A stretch of DNA of 64,000 nt. It comes from DATAJX01 sp036261915 (GTDB taxonomy: Bacteria; Pseudomonadota; Alphaproteobacteria; UBA2136; UBA6156). Shown here one piece after another: positions 27,896-35,192 of this stretch. The first letter of the stretch is position 1; every line of letters starts with the position of its first letter. Made by a program: the position numbers and the translations under genes. Where the stretch lies: positions 99,142 through 163,141 of the forward strand of contig DATAJX010000001.1 in assembly GCA_036261915.1 (NCBI GenBank), given 5' to 3'. The notes beneath the pieces were generated by a model. That model was not told the DNA's origin, made no database searches, and saw only the letters and a list, made by a program, of their open reading frames with translations.

Positions 27896-28864
27896 TTAAG
27901 CTTTCAACTGCTTGAAGTACCCGGCCACCCCCGTGCCCTGCCGGGTGAGTTGAATGACGCCGTAAATATCGTCCTCAAGCTGGCGCTTCAGCACGGTCAA
28001 CGCGCTTTCGGCCACTTCGCCGTTCAGCATCACGCGGTTGATGACGGCATCCAGCGCGCTGGCCGGGTTGTTGGCGTGGATGGTCGCCATGCTGCCTTCG
28101 TGGCCGGTGTTGATGGCCGAACAGAAAGCGAAGGCGTTCTCCTTGCGGATTTCGCCCAGCAGGATGCGGTCGGGCCGCATGCGCAAACAGGCGTTCAATA
28201 TCTCGCGTATCTCGCGGCCGCTCGGGTCGCGGTTGGCACCGCCGAAAATAAGGCCCGCGTGGTTCACATGCGGTACTTCAAGCTCCGGCACGTCCTCCAG
28301 CGTAATCAACCGTTCCCCGGCAGGAATGTGCTTCAGCGCCGCATTCATGAAGCTGGTCTTCCCGGTGCTGGTCCCGCCACTGATCAGGATGGTCTTCTTC
28401 CCCTCAATGGCGGCCACCAGTTGTTCCTTGGTGCCGGGCGGAAGGATGAAATCGTCCAGCGTATAATCCTTCCGCTTGGCAATGCGGATGCTCATGGTGA
28501 AGGCCTTGGTGGTGTGGTGCCCGGCCACGATCTGCACGCGGTGCCCGCCGGGCATCTTGCAGCTCATAATGGGGTGGCTGGGGGTGAACACCTCGCCGCT
28601 CAGGTTGGCCAGCATGCGCGCGCTGTCTTCCAGCTGTTCCTGGCTCAGGTCCGGGGCATCCACCCATTCCCAGTGGCCGTCCGGGTACTCAAAACCAACC
28701 TGCCCCGGTTTGTTGATGATGACCTCCTTGATGCCCGGCCTGCCAATATAGGTCAGCAGCGGCCCCAAAAAGCGGGCTTCCACCTTGTTCAGGCCGTATT
28801 GCGCGGCCATGGCTTCAATTTCGGGCGTCAGGGCCTTCCCGGCCTGGTTGATGAGGTTCGACAT
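27896..28864 (-). CDS. Lone VirB11-family secretion ATPase
   Basis: Encodes 322 residues. The VirB11/TrbB-type features are Walker A GGTSTGKTSFMNAAL, the Asp box TLEDVPEL, Walker B MRPDRILLGEIR and the His box TGHEGSMATIHANNP, with an N-terminal domain beginning LLTYIGRPGIKEVIIN. These ATPases drive type IV secretion or conjugation, yet no other vir/trb gene is present within 35 kb on either side. It could energise a type IV system encoded elsewhere. ATG 28864 is chosen; an upstream ATG at 28903 is poorly supported. Confidence 0.88.
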   Translation of the reverse strand: MSNLINQAGKALTPEIEAMAAQYGLNKVEARFLGPLLTYIGRPGIKEVIINKPGQVGFEYPDGHWEWVDAPDLSQEQLEDSARMLANLSGEVFTPSHPIMSCKMPGGHRVQIVAGHHTTKAFTMSIRIAKRKDYTLDDFILPPGTKEQLVAAIEGKKTILISGGTSTGKTSFMNAALKHIPAGERLITLEDVPELEVPHVNHAGLIFGGANRDPSGREIREILNACLRMRPDRILLGEIRKENAFAFCSAINTGHEGSMATIHANNPASALDAVINRVMLNGEVAESALTVLKRQLEDDIYGVIQLTRQGTGVAGYFKQLKA

Positions 28865-29015
28865 AAAACCAATATGGGGCGGGCAGGGGCCTCTAACCAA
28901 CAAAAACCTCTAAAAACCGGCAATAAATACCACCCCCTGTGGCTCGAAAACCGGGCCTCGCCACCCGTATGCCACCCACCCCGGTTCATTTCGCCATTAA
29001 GCAAAAATCCGAAAC

Positions 29016-29045
29016 AAAAAGCCCACCCGCAAGGGTGGGCTTTTT
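29016..29045. terminator. Terminator left of the 29 kb small gene
   Basis: A perfect 13-bp stem (AAAAAGCCCACCC/GGGTGGGCTTTTT) with a GCAA loop, A/T flanked on both sides. It terminates the minus-strand gene that ends at 29046. Confidence 0.85.
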
Positions 29046-29294
29046 TCATTGGGGGCGCCCCGAGCGGCTGGTCGGGATATCCCATGTCCACTTCGGAATG
29101 CAGCTCAGGGCCTTGAACAACTCGGGCGACAGTTGGGCGTTCTTGTAGCGGGTGCGCATTTCCAGCACCCACAGGCCCAGCGGCCTTTCGGTCTGGAACG
29201 ATACGTTGGTATGGCCATGCTTGCGCGCATAGGCCCGCAGCATCTCCAGCCTGTGCTGGGTTCGCTTACTCAGGTACGCGGGGTGGCAACCCAT
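29046..29294 (-). CDS. Small helicase-associated (HA) domain protein
   Basis: Encodes 82 residues. The pattern RLEMLRAYARKHGHTNVSFQTERPLGLWVLEMRTRYKNAQLS ... LSCIPKWTW matches the HA domain (a 'Y...HGH.NV......LG.WV..QR..Y....L......L...W.W' signature), often found in tandem at the C-terminus of large helicases and here alone. Such domains are thought to bind nucleic acid. GGAGG precedes ATG. Its leader resembles that of the gene at 33540. Confidence 0.7.
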   Translation of the reverse strand: MGCHPAYLSKRTQHRLEMLRAYARKHGHTNVSFQTERPLGLWVLEMRTRYKNAQLSPELFKALSCIPKWTWDIPTSRSGRPQ

Positions 29295-29342
29295 GGGAGC
29301 CTCCTGCGGTAAAACGGTATGGAAGGGAGCGCTGTGTATACG

Positions 29343-29945
29343 TTAAAGGCTTTGCGGCGGCAACAGCAAACCGGCGTGTTTTACCAGCAAGGCGTCCACG
29401 GCTTCCATATCCGCAACAACCCCCAACGCGGCAAGGCTGGTCACGGGTTTGTCCAGCCCGCAGGGCCTTATCCGGGCATACGCGCCCAAATCAGGCGCCA
29501 CGTTCAGCGCCACGCCGTGGTACGCCACCCATTTCCTCACCCGCACGCCAATGGCGGCGATCTTGGCTTCACCCACCCAAACCCCCACATCGTCGGTGAT
29601 CTCGCCCTTCACCCCCAAATCGGCCAAAACCGCCACCATCCACATCTGCAAGCGCTTAATGTAGGCCCGTATATCTCGGTCCTCCAGCCTCACAACCAGG
29701 TAAACCACCCGCTGCCCCGGCCCGTGGTAAGTAGTCTTGCCGCCGCGCCCGGTGGTAAGCACCGGAATATCCCCCGGGTTCAAAACCTCACCCGCTTCGG
29801 CGCTGCTCCCGGCGGTAAAAACCGGCGCGTGCTCGCAAAAAATCACCTTTTCCGGCCCACCGGCCAGCACATCGGCCAAGGTTTCCTCCATGCGCAGAAC
29901 ACCCTGTTCGTAAGGGGTCAGCCCGGGCCACGTTTCAAATTGCAT
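29343..29945 (-). CDS. lipB: Octanoyl-[ACP]:protein N-octanoyltransferase LipB
   Basis: Encodes 200 residues and transfers octanoate to lipoyl domains. Motifs seen: FCEHAPVFTAGSSA, the GRGGKTTYHGPGQRVVYLVV signature, AKIAAIGVRVRKWVAYHGVALNV with the catalytic Lys, and IRPCGLDKPVTSL with the Cys nucleophile. ATG 29945 is selected; longer readings run into the tRNA-Leu gene. A near-consensus promoter abuts the start. Confidence 0.95.
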   Translation of the reverse strand: MQFETWPGLTPYEQGVLRMEETLADVLAGGPEKVIFCEHAPVFTAGSSAEAGEVLNPGDIPVLTTGRGGKTTYHGPGQRVVYLVVRLEDRDIRAYIKRLQMWMVAVLADLGVKGEITDDVGVWVGEAKIAAIGVRVRKWVAYHGVALNVAPDLGAYARIRPCGLDKPVTSLAALGVVADMEAVDALLVKHAGLLLPPQSL

Positions 29946-29952
29946 AAGGGTA

Positions 29953-29981
29953 TATATAGACGGCTTGCGGGAAGGGGGCAA
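29953..29981 (-). promoter_or_regulatory. Predicted leaderless promoter of lipB
   Basis: On the minus strand TTGCCC, a 17-bp spacer and TATATA, ending 7 nt before ATG 29945. This is one of the clearest examples of the pattern. Confidence 0.6.
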
Positions 29982-30003
29982 ACAGGCTAAACACAGGCCG
30001 CGT

Positions 30004-30088
30004 GCGCTCGTGGCGGAATTGGTAGACGCGCTGCCTTGAGGTGGCAGTCCGTAACAGGGTGTGGGTTCGAGTCCCTCCGAGCGCACCA
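30004..30088 (+). tRNA. tRNA-Leu (GAG)
   Basis: An 85-nt class II tRNA: acceptor GCGCTCG/CGAGCGC, D-arm GGCGGAATTGGTAGACGC, anticodon arm CTGCC-TTGAGGT-GGCAG with GAG, a variable arm, T-arm GGGTTCGAGTCCC and encoded CCA. Confidence 0.97.
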
Positions 30089-30189
30089 AAATCACTCCAA
30101 AGGAGTGTTTCATAAGGGCGGAGCCGCGCCCACCAGGCGTAGCGCGTGGGTGAAGGCGGAGATTTTTTCTCTACCCGACATTCAAGCGC

Positions 30190-30266
30190 CACCCGCGCAT
30201 CATCCGCGCTCGCTTTGGGTCTTAAAACCGACAAAACTGTACAGCAAACCGACAGCCGCGCATCAC
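30190..30266. repeat. Dispersed intergenic repeat, copy 2
   Basis: Co-linear with 12068-12144: shared blocks at the left end, at +48 (TGTACAGC) and at +67 (CGCGCATCAC). It lies between tRNA-Leu and surA. The gap 30089-30359 otherwise holds nothing I can support as a gene. Confidence 0.65.
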
Positions 30267-30359
30267 TCCCGCATCACATGCGCGCCATGCTTTCGTCATT
30301 CTTGCACCACCGCACAAACCCCCTTGGTGTACACCGCAAAACGTGGCACGGTGGCACCC

Positions 30360-31313
30360 ATGCGCGCGCTCATATACGTCATAGTCCTTTTGTTTCAACT
30401 GGTTGCGGCCATGCCTGCCCACGCGGCCCCCGCCGCCTTCGGCGATTCCATCGTCGCGGTGGTCAGCACCACGGTCATTTCGGGCCGCGAGCTGCAACAG
30501 CGCGTCGCCCTCACCTCGCGCCAGCTGGGGGGCGATAAATCCCTCTCCGAGGCCGATAAAAAGTACATCGAAAACAAAAGCCTGGTCATTCTTATTGACG
30601 AAGAGCTTCAACGCCAGTTCGCCGCCGCCAACGGCATCACCGTCACGCCCGAAGACCTCAAGCGCTACCGTGCCGCCGTCGGCGAGCAGGTCGATCTCAC
30701 CAAGCTCGGCAAGGGGCTCGAAGATCCCCTCAAGCGCAAAATGGAAGCCGAGATCCGCTGGCAAAAGATCATCGCCGAGATCGTCCGCCCGCGCATCAAC
30801 ATCAGCCAGGCCGAGATCGACCAGCTCATCGCGGGCATGCTCAAGGGCCGCCACGTGGTCGAGCGCGACATCTCGCAAATATTGCTGGCGGTGAACGACA
30901 AGGCCGAAGAAGAAAAAAAGCACCAGAAGATCATCGAGATCGCCGACAAGCTTAAAAACGGCGCCAAATTCGAAGACATGGCCAAACAGTTCAGCGAAGA
31001 CGACAGCGCCAAAAACGGGGGCAAAATGGGCTGGTTCGCCAGCGGCGAGCTTAACCCCCAGCTCGAAGAAGCGCTCGATAAACTCGAACCCGGCCAGGTT
31101 TCCGGCATCATCCGCACGCCGCTGGGCTGGCACCTGATCCGCATCGACAATTCCCGCACCACCAAGCCGCTCGAAGACAACGAGGCCAACATGGCGCAAT
31201 ACCGCACCCGCGTGCGCGAGCACCTTACCGCCAACCGCGTCGAGCTCGAGGCCCGCCGCCTGATGCGCGAGATCCGCCAGCGCTCGTTCGTCGATATCCG
31301 CAAGGCGTCGTAA
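30360..31313 (+). CDS. surA: Periplasmic chaperone / parvulin SurA
   Basis: Encodes 317 residues. A signal peptide ends at PAHA, then comes the SurA-N chaperone domain (GDSIVAVVSTTVISGRELQQRVALT) and one parvulin domain (ERDISQILLAVNDKAEEEK, FSEDDSAKNGGKMGWFASGELNPQLEEAL, TPLGWHLIRIDNSR). Having one PPIase domain and a shortened length is common in alphaproteobacteria. It escorts outer-membrane proteins across the periplasm. ksgA follows directly; pdxA, usually between them, is missing. Confidence 0.92.
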   Translation: MRALIYVIVLLFQLVAAMPAHAAPAAFGDSIVAVVSTTVISGRELQQRVALTSRQLGGDKSLSEADKKYIENKSLVILIDEELQRQFAAANGITVTPEDLKRYRAAVGEQVDLTKLGKGLEDPLKRKMEAEIRWQKIIAEIVRPRINISQAEIDQLIAGMLKGRHVVERDISQILLAVNDKAEEEKKHQKIIEIADKLKNGAKFEDMAKQFSEDDSAKNGGKMGWFASGELNPQLEEALDKLEPGQVSGIIRTPLGWHLIRIDNSRTTKPLEDNEANMAQYRTRVREHLTANRVELEARRLMREIRQRSFVDIRKAS

Positions 31314-32096
31314 GTGTCCGTTTCGCCCGATAAAAAGCTGGGCCAGCATTTTTTGCACGACGCCCGGGTGGTCGAGCGCATCGCCACCTCCATTGCGGGG
31401 CTCTTGAAGCCCGGCAACCTGCTGCTCGAGATCGGCCCCGGCACCGGCGCGCTCACCAGGCCGCTGCTGGCGCTCAACCACCCCATGGTCCTGCTCGAAA
31501 AAGACGCCCGCTGCGTCGAAGCCCTGCAACCGCTGCTGCACGGCCGCCCCGACATCACCCTCAACCAGGCCGACGCGCTGGAAGCCGACTGGCCCGCACT
31601 GCTGCAAAACCGGCCCACCGTGGTGGTGGGTAACCTGCCTTACAACGTGGGCACCGAGATCGTAGCCGACCTGTTACACGTCGCCAACGGTGGAGCACCC
31701 ATCACCCACATGGTGTTCATGCTGCAAAAAGAGGTCGTGCAACGCCTGTGCGCCATTCCCGGCAACGGCAACTGGGGGCGATTGGGCGTGCTGGCCGACG
31801 TGCTCAGCGACCGCGGCAAACTGTTCGACGTCCCGCCCGGCGCCTTCAACCCGCCGCCCAAGGTCATGAGCAGTATCGTTCAACTCACGCCGCTGCCAAA
31901 GCCGCGCTTTCCGGTCGATATGAAAAAGCTCGACATCCTGCTCCGTACCGCCTTCGGCCAGCGCCGCAAAATGCTGCGCGCCAGCCTGCGCGAAAAACTC
32001 GACGAAACCGTTTTTGCAAAACTGAATATCGACCCCACCGCCCGGCCCGAAACCCTCACCACCCAGCAGCTCTGCCAACTGGCCAACAACCTGTAA
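31314..32096 (+). CDS. ksgA: 16S rRNA (A1518/A1519) dimethyltransferase KsgA
   Basis: Encodes 260 residues from a GTG abutting the surA TAA. Signatures: KKLGQHFLHD, the SAM motif LLEIGPGTGALTRPLL, and the catalytic VVGNLPYNVGTEIV (NLPY). It dimethylates two adjacent adenines at the 3' end of 16S rRNA late in ribosome assembly. A terminator follows. Confidence 0.96.
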   Translation: MSVSPDKKLGQHFLHDARVVERIATSIAGLLKPGNLLLEIGPGTGALTRPLLALNHPMVLLEKDARCVEALQPLLHGRPDITLNQADALEADWPALLQNRPTVVVGNLPYNVGTEIVADLLHVANGGAPITHMVFMLQKEVVQRLCAIPGNGNWGRLGVLADVLSDRGKLFDVPPGAFNPPPKVMSSIVQLTPLPKPRFPVDMKKLDILLRTAFGQRRKMLRASLREKLDETVFAKLNIDPTARPETLTTQQLCQLANNL

Positions 32097-32122
32097 AAAA
32101 GCCCCCGGGAAGGGGGCTTTTT
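32096..32122. terminator. Terminator after ksgA
   Basis: An 11-bp stem (AAAAAGCCCCC/GGGGGCTTTTT) with a 5-nt loop, bidirectional between ksgA and the convergent cyclophilin gene. Confidence 0.85.
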
Positions 32123-32135
32123 AAACCAAGCAATA

Positions 32136-32726
32136 TTACTTGGTCTTGGCAGCGGTCTTGCTGGGCTTGGCCTTGGCTTCGTCGCTGGCCACGGTCATCT
32201 TCACGATCTTGTCCGGGTCGGTCACGGCGCCGTTGTCGTAGGGGTCGCCTTTCTTGATGTTGTCGACGTACTGCATGCCGTCGATCACCTTGCCCCACGC
32301 GGTGTACTGGCCATCAAGCCCGCCGTTGTCGGCCAGCATGATGAAGAACTGCGCGTTGGCGCTGTCCGGGTTACCGCTGCGCGCCGCGCTTACAATGCCG
32401 CGGGCGTGATGAATGTCGTTGAATTCGGCCTTCAGGTCGGGCTTGTCGCTGCCGCCCATGCCGTCGCCGCGGGGGCTGCCGGTCTGGGCCATAAAGCCGG
32501 CAATAACGCGATGCCACAGCTTGCCGTTGTAGTAGCCTTCGCGGGTCAGTTCCTTCACGCGGGCCACATGGTTGGGGGCCTTGGCGGGATACATTTCAAT
32601 CACCACGCGGCCGTCCTTCAGGTCCAGGTACAGCGTGTTATCGGGGTCGGTGATCGCGGGTGCGGCATTGGCTTTGGCCATGAACAGTGCTCCTAATACG
32701 GTTGCAAAAAAGACGGCTTTTTTCAT
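32136..32726 (-). CDS. ppiA: Periplasmic cyclophilin-type peptidyl-prolyl isomerase
   Basis: Encodes 196 residues. The signal peptide ends near KANAAPA. The cyclophilin core shows GYYNGKLWHRVIAGFMAQTGSPRGDGMGG, SGNPDSANAQFFIML and LDGQYTAWGKVIDGM. A Lys/Ala tail follows. It speeds proline isomerisation during periplasmic folding. It is convergent with ksgA, and a tRNA-Ser gene follows on its 5' side. Confidence 0.93.
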   Translation of the reverse strand: MKKAVFFATVLGALFMAKANAAPAITDPDNTLYLDLKDGRVVIEMYPAKAPNHVARVKELTREGYYNGKLWHRVIAGFMAQTGSPRGDGMGGSDKPDLKAEFNDIHHARGIVSAARSGNPDSANAQFFIMLADNGGLDGQYTAWGKVIDGMQYVDNIKKGDPYDNGAVTDPDKIVKMTVASDEAKAKPSKTAAKTK

Positions 32727-32749
32727 TTTTATGCTCTCTGTGTTTTATC

Positions 32750-32839
32750 TGGCGGAGAGGAGAGGATTCGAACCTCCGAAGGTGTTACCACCTCAACGGT
32801 TTTCGAGACCGCCGCATTCGACCACTCTGCCACCTCTCC
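32750..32839 (-). tRNA. tRNA-Ser (CGA)
   Basis: A 90-nt class II tRNA on the minus strand: acceptor GGAGAGG/CCTCTCC, anticodon loop CTCGAAA (CGA), a long variable arm (TTGAGGTGGTAACACCTTC), T-arm GGTTCGAATCC, discriminator G and encoded CCA. Confidence 0.96.
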
Positions 32840-32892
32840 GCGCGGGTAGCGAATTAGCATTTTGTACGCGGCTTGTCATCAACCCCCGCAAA

Positions 32893-32912
32893 AAAGGGGC
32901 CACGGCCCCTTT
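32893..32912 (-). terminator. Terminator of the DUF4142-like gene
   Basis: A 9-bp stem (AAAGGGGCC/GGCCCCTTT) around AC. Leftward it is followed by a T-run on the minus strand. Confidence 0.75.
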
Positions 32913-32925
32913 AAATCGCAGCCGG

Positions 32926-33429
32926 CTATTGCGCCAGCTTGGTGGCCATATCCAGGTGCTTGCGCAGCGTGGGCAGGGTTTTGGCGGCATATTCGCTCAC
33001 CACGCCGTCCTTGGCCTTGGCTTCCTTTTCGTACATCGCAATGTCGTCCTTGTGGTCCTCTATCGCGTGCTCGGTAAAGGCCTGGTCGAACTGCGTGCCC
33101 TTCAGTGCCGCAAGCTTGTAGTACATGTCTTGTTGCGCCTTGCTGGGCTCGGTGGGCACCGGCTGGCCGATGGCGGTGGCGGCCACGGCAGCCGCACGGT
33201 AGGCGGCCGAATGGTCAGCCCGCAGCGTGGTGCCAAAACTCTTCACCTTGGGGTTGTCGCTGTTCTGTTCGGCCAGCTTGCCCATGTTCACTTCGGCCAG
33301 GTTGCCTTCAAGCGCACTGGTAATGAACTTCTCGGCGCTGCCCTCGGCCACGGCGGTGGCGGCGCTAAATATGCCAATGCCCACCAGCGCGGTGGTGTAG
33401 GTGCCAAACTTCAGGGTGGGGAACTTCAT
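32926..33429 (-). CDS. Exported DUF4142-type (ferritin-like fold) protein
   Basis: Encodes 167 residues. The signal peptide ends at TAVAEG. The mature helical bundle has the DUF4142 pattern: KFITSALEGNLAEVNMGKLAEQNSDNPKVKSFGTTLRADHSAAYR and QFDQAFTEHAIEDHKDDIAMYEKEAK, ending TLPTLRKHLDMATKL. These proteins are periplasmic and of unknown activity, sometimes linked to stress. AAGGAG precedes ATG. Confidence 0.85.
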   Translation of the reverse strand: MKFPTLKFGTYTTALVGIGIFSAATAVAEGSAEKFITSALEGNLAEVNMGKLAEQNSDNPKVKSFGTTLRADHSAAYRAAAVAATAIGQPVPTEPSKAQQDMYYKLAALKGTQFDQAFTEHAIEDHKDDIAMYEKEAKAKDGVVSEYAAKTLPTLRKHLDMATKLAQ

Positions 33430-33511
33430 GCGGTTTCTCCTTGTTACCTCGCCAGCCTGACGGCGATGCGGTAAAAAGTCTGTAAGGGTAAGCGCACCTG
33501 CGCATAAAAAA

Positions 33512-33533
33512 CGGCCCCGGTTTTACGGGGCCG
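33512..33533. terminator. Terminator after the NTP-PPase-like gene
   Basis: An 8-bp stem (CGGCCCCG/CGGGGCCG) with a GTTTTA loop. Six A on the left give the T-run for the minus-strand gene. Confidence 0.75.
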
Positions 33534-33539
33534 CCTTTT

Positions 33540-33947
33540 TCATTTTTTCACCAGCGGGGTTTTGTGGGGCTCAAGGGCAAACATATCGTCAAACCGGCTA
33601 CCCGGCGGGCAATGGGCCAGGGTTACGTAGTTCTTTCTCGAAAACCCACCGCGCTCCCTGAACTTGGCCGAACGCATCTGTTCCATCTCGGCCAGCGTGT
33701 AGTTGCTTTCGCGGCAGATCTCGCGCACCACCTCAATAATGTCGGCAAGCTCCTCAACGCGTTTCTTGGGGTTGGTGGCGGCCTTCATCTCGGCCACTTC
33801 CTCACCCAGTTTGGCATGCAGTTTTTGCAGGTATTCTTCACGTTCAAGCGGTTCGGCAACCTGCACCTGCACGTCGTCGGCCTGCATCCGTGCAATGTCG
33901 TTTTTGCGCACCAGTTTGTTCAGGGTATAAGTGTTCAGCCGCATGGG
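33540..33947 (-). CDS. MazG-like nucleoside triphosphate pyrophosphohydrolase
   Basis: Encodes 135 residues. NKLVRKNDIARMQADD followed by EREEYLQKLHAKLGEEVAEMKAATNPKKRVEELADIIEVVREIC matches small all-alpha NTP-PPases of the MazG / PRA-PH superfamily, with the metal-binding EExxE and ExxD pairs (GEEVAEM, EELADI). Such enzymes cleanse non-canonical NTPs. ATG 33947 is chosen because GGAGG is nearby; 33995 is the longer alternative. It shares a leader motif with the gene at 29046. Confidence 0.78.
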   Translation of the reverse strand, partial: PMRLNTYTLNKLVRKNDIARMQADDVQVQVAEPLEREEYLQKLHAKLGEEVAEMKAATNPKKRVEELADIIEVVREICRESNYTLAEMEQMRSAKFRERGGFSRKNYVTLAHCPPGSRFDDMFALEPHKTPLVKK

Positions 33948-34008
33948 AAGGGCCCTCCGGTAAAACGGGAAAAATGATGCCCCTGTATACCTCATCCGGC
34001 CCGTAAAG

Positions 34009-34031
34009 AAAATGGCGGAAGCGGTGGGATT
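34009..34031. repeat. Duplicated 3' end of tRNA-Ser
   Basis: A 23-bp sequence that recurs exactly at 34053-34075, where it forms the 3' part (T-arm side, discriminator and CCA) of tRNA-Ser(UGA). Only 21 bp separate the two copies. It resembles the footprint left by a tRNA-targeting integrase. Confidence 0.7.
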
Positions 34032-34056
34032 ACCGATCGCCCCCGCTCCCGCAAAA

Positions 34057-34144
34057 TGGCGGAAGCGGTGGGATTCGAACCCACGGATGGTTGCCCATCA
34101 GCGGTTTTCAAGACCGCCGCAATCGACCACTCTGCCACACTTCC
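34057..34144 (-). tRNA. tRNA-Ser (UGA)
   Basis: An 88-nt class II tRNA on the minus strand: acceptor GGAAGTG/CGCTTCC (one G-U pair), anticodon loop CTTGAAA (UGA), a variable arm, T-arm GGGTTCGAATCCC, discriminator G and encoded CCA. Confidence 0.96.
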
Positions 34145-34213
34145 GCCGCCCTTCTAGCATACAATGCCCAAAACCACATAGAGCCTGTACAAATTTACGT
34201 GGTAAAAAACCCC

Positions 34214-35188
34214 ATGCAAAAACATCTGGGGTTGTTGTTTGTGGTGCTGCTGGCCGGTTGCGCCAATGCGCCGTCCGAAAAAGCAGGTACTGCCGGCAGC
34301 ACCGCACCGTCGGCCGCCAATGCCGATTTCACCCGCTTCTACAAGCAGTTCAGGGCCACGCTCAGTCCCAGCCAGGCCAAACTGTTCACCGATAGCTTCA
34401 ACGGCAACGTGGTGCCCTACCGCGTGGCGCAAAAGGCTGCCAGGTCGCAACCCGAACTCACCAAAACGTTCGAGGAATACGTCGGCCCTATGCTCAAGGC
34501 CGAACGCGTCTCCGTCGCCCGTGCCAGGCTCGAAGAGAACCGCGACGTGCTGGAACAAATAGCCCTTAAAACCGGTGTCCCGCCCGAAGTGGTGATCGCG
34601 CTCTGGGGCATCGAAACCAACTTCGGCAACTCGCAGGGCAAGCACCCGGTCATCCCGGCGCTGGCCACGCTGGCGTGGGAATCGCACCGGCAGGAGTTCT
34701 ATCAAAAAGAACTCCACGCCGCACTCGACCTCACCGAGCAGAACAACTTCGGGCCCGACATCAAAGGCAGCTGGGCAGGGGCCTTGGGCCAGCCGCAGTT
34801 CATGCCCAGCACCTACTTGCGCGCGGGGGTCGATGGCGACGGTGACGGCCGCGTCGATCTGTTCAACGACCTGCCCGACGTCTTCGCCAGCACCGCCAAC
34901 CTGCTCAAACTCAACGGCTGGAAACGCGGGCTGGCGTGGCGCATCACGCTGCCCGAAAACGCCCCGGCTCCTAACCTGAAACTCAACGAGCGCGGCCTGT
35001 CCGAACCGTTCGATCCCAGCGGCTACAAACTGGCCGGCATCGCCGGTGGCGAAAAGTACCGCTATTACCGCCCCACCAGTGGCCCGGCGTTTTTGCTCGG
35101 CCCCAACTTCACCGCCGTGCTGCGCTGGAACAACTCCAGTTACTTCGCCTATTCGGTGCTGGCCCTGGCCGATATGTTGAAGGATTAA
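34214..35188 (+). CDS. mltB: Membrane-bound lytic murein transglycosylase B-type lipoprotein
   Basis: Encodes 324 residues. The lipobox LLAGC lies at residues 12-16. The GH103/MltB core has the catalytic Glu in VVIALWGIETNFGNSQG, then ATLAWESHRQEFY, GSWAGALGQPQFMPSTYLRAGVDGDGDGRVDLFN and ASTANLLKLNGWKRG. It cleaves peptidoglycan glycan strands at the outer membrane. A -10-like TACAAT lies about 50 nt upstream. rlpA follows after 4 nt. Confidence 0.93.
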   Translation: MQKHLGLLFVVLLAGCANAPSEKAGTAGSTAPSAANADFTRFYKQFRATLSPSQAKLFTDSFNGNVVPYRVAQKAARSQPELTKTFEEYVGPMLKAERVSVARARLEENRDVLEQIALKTGVPPEVVIALWGIETNFGNSQGKHPVIPALATLAWESHRQEFYQKELHAALDLTEQNNFGPDIKGSWAGALGQPQFMPSTYLRAGVDGDGDGRVDLFNDLPDVFASTANLLKLNGWKRGLAWRITLPENAPAPNLKLNERGLSEPFDPSGYKLAGIAGGEKYRYYRPTSGPAFLLGPNFTAVLRWNNSSYFAYSVLALADMLKD

Positions 35189-35192
35189 ACAT

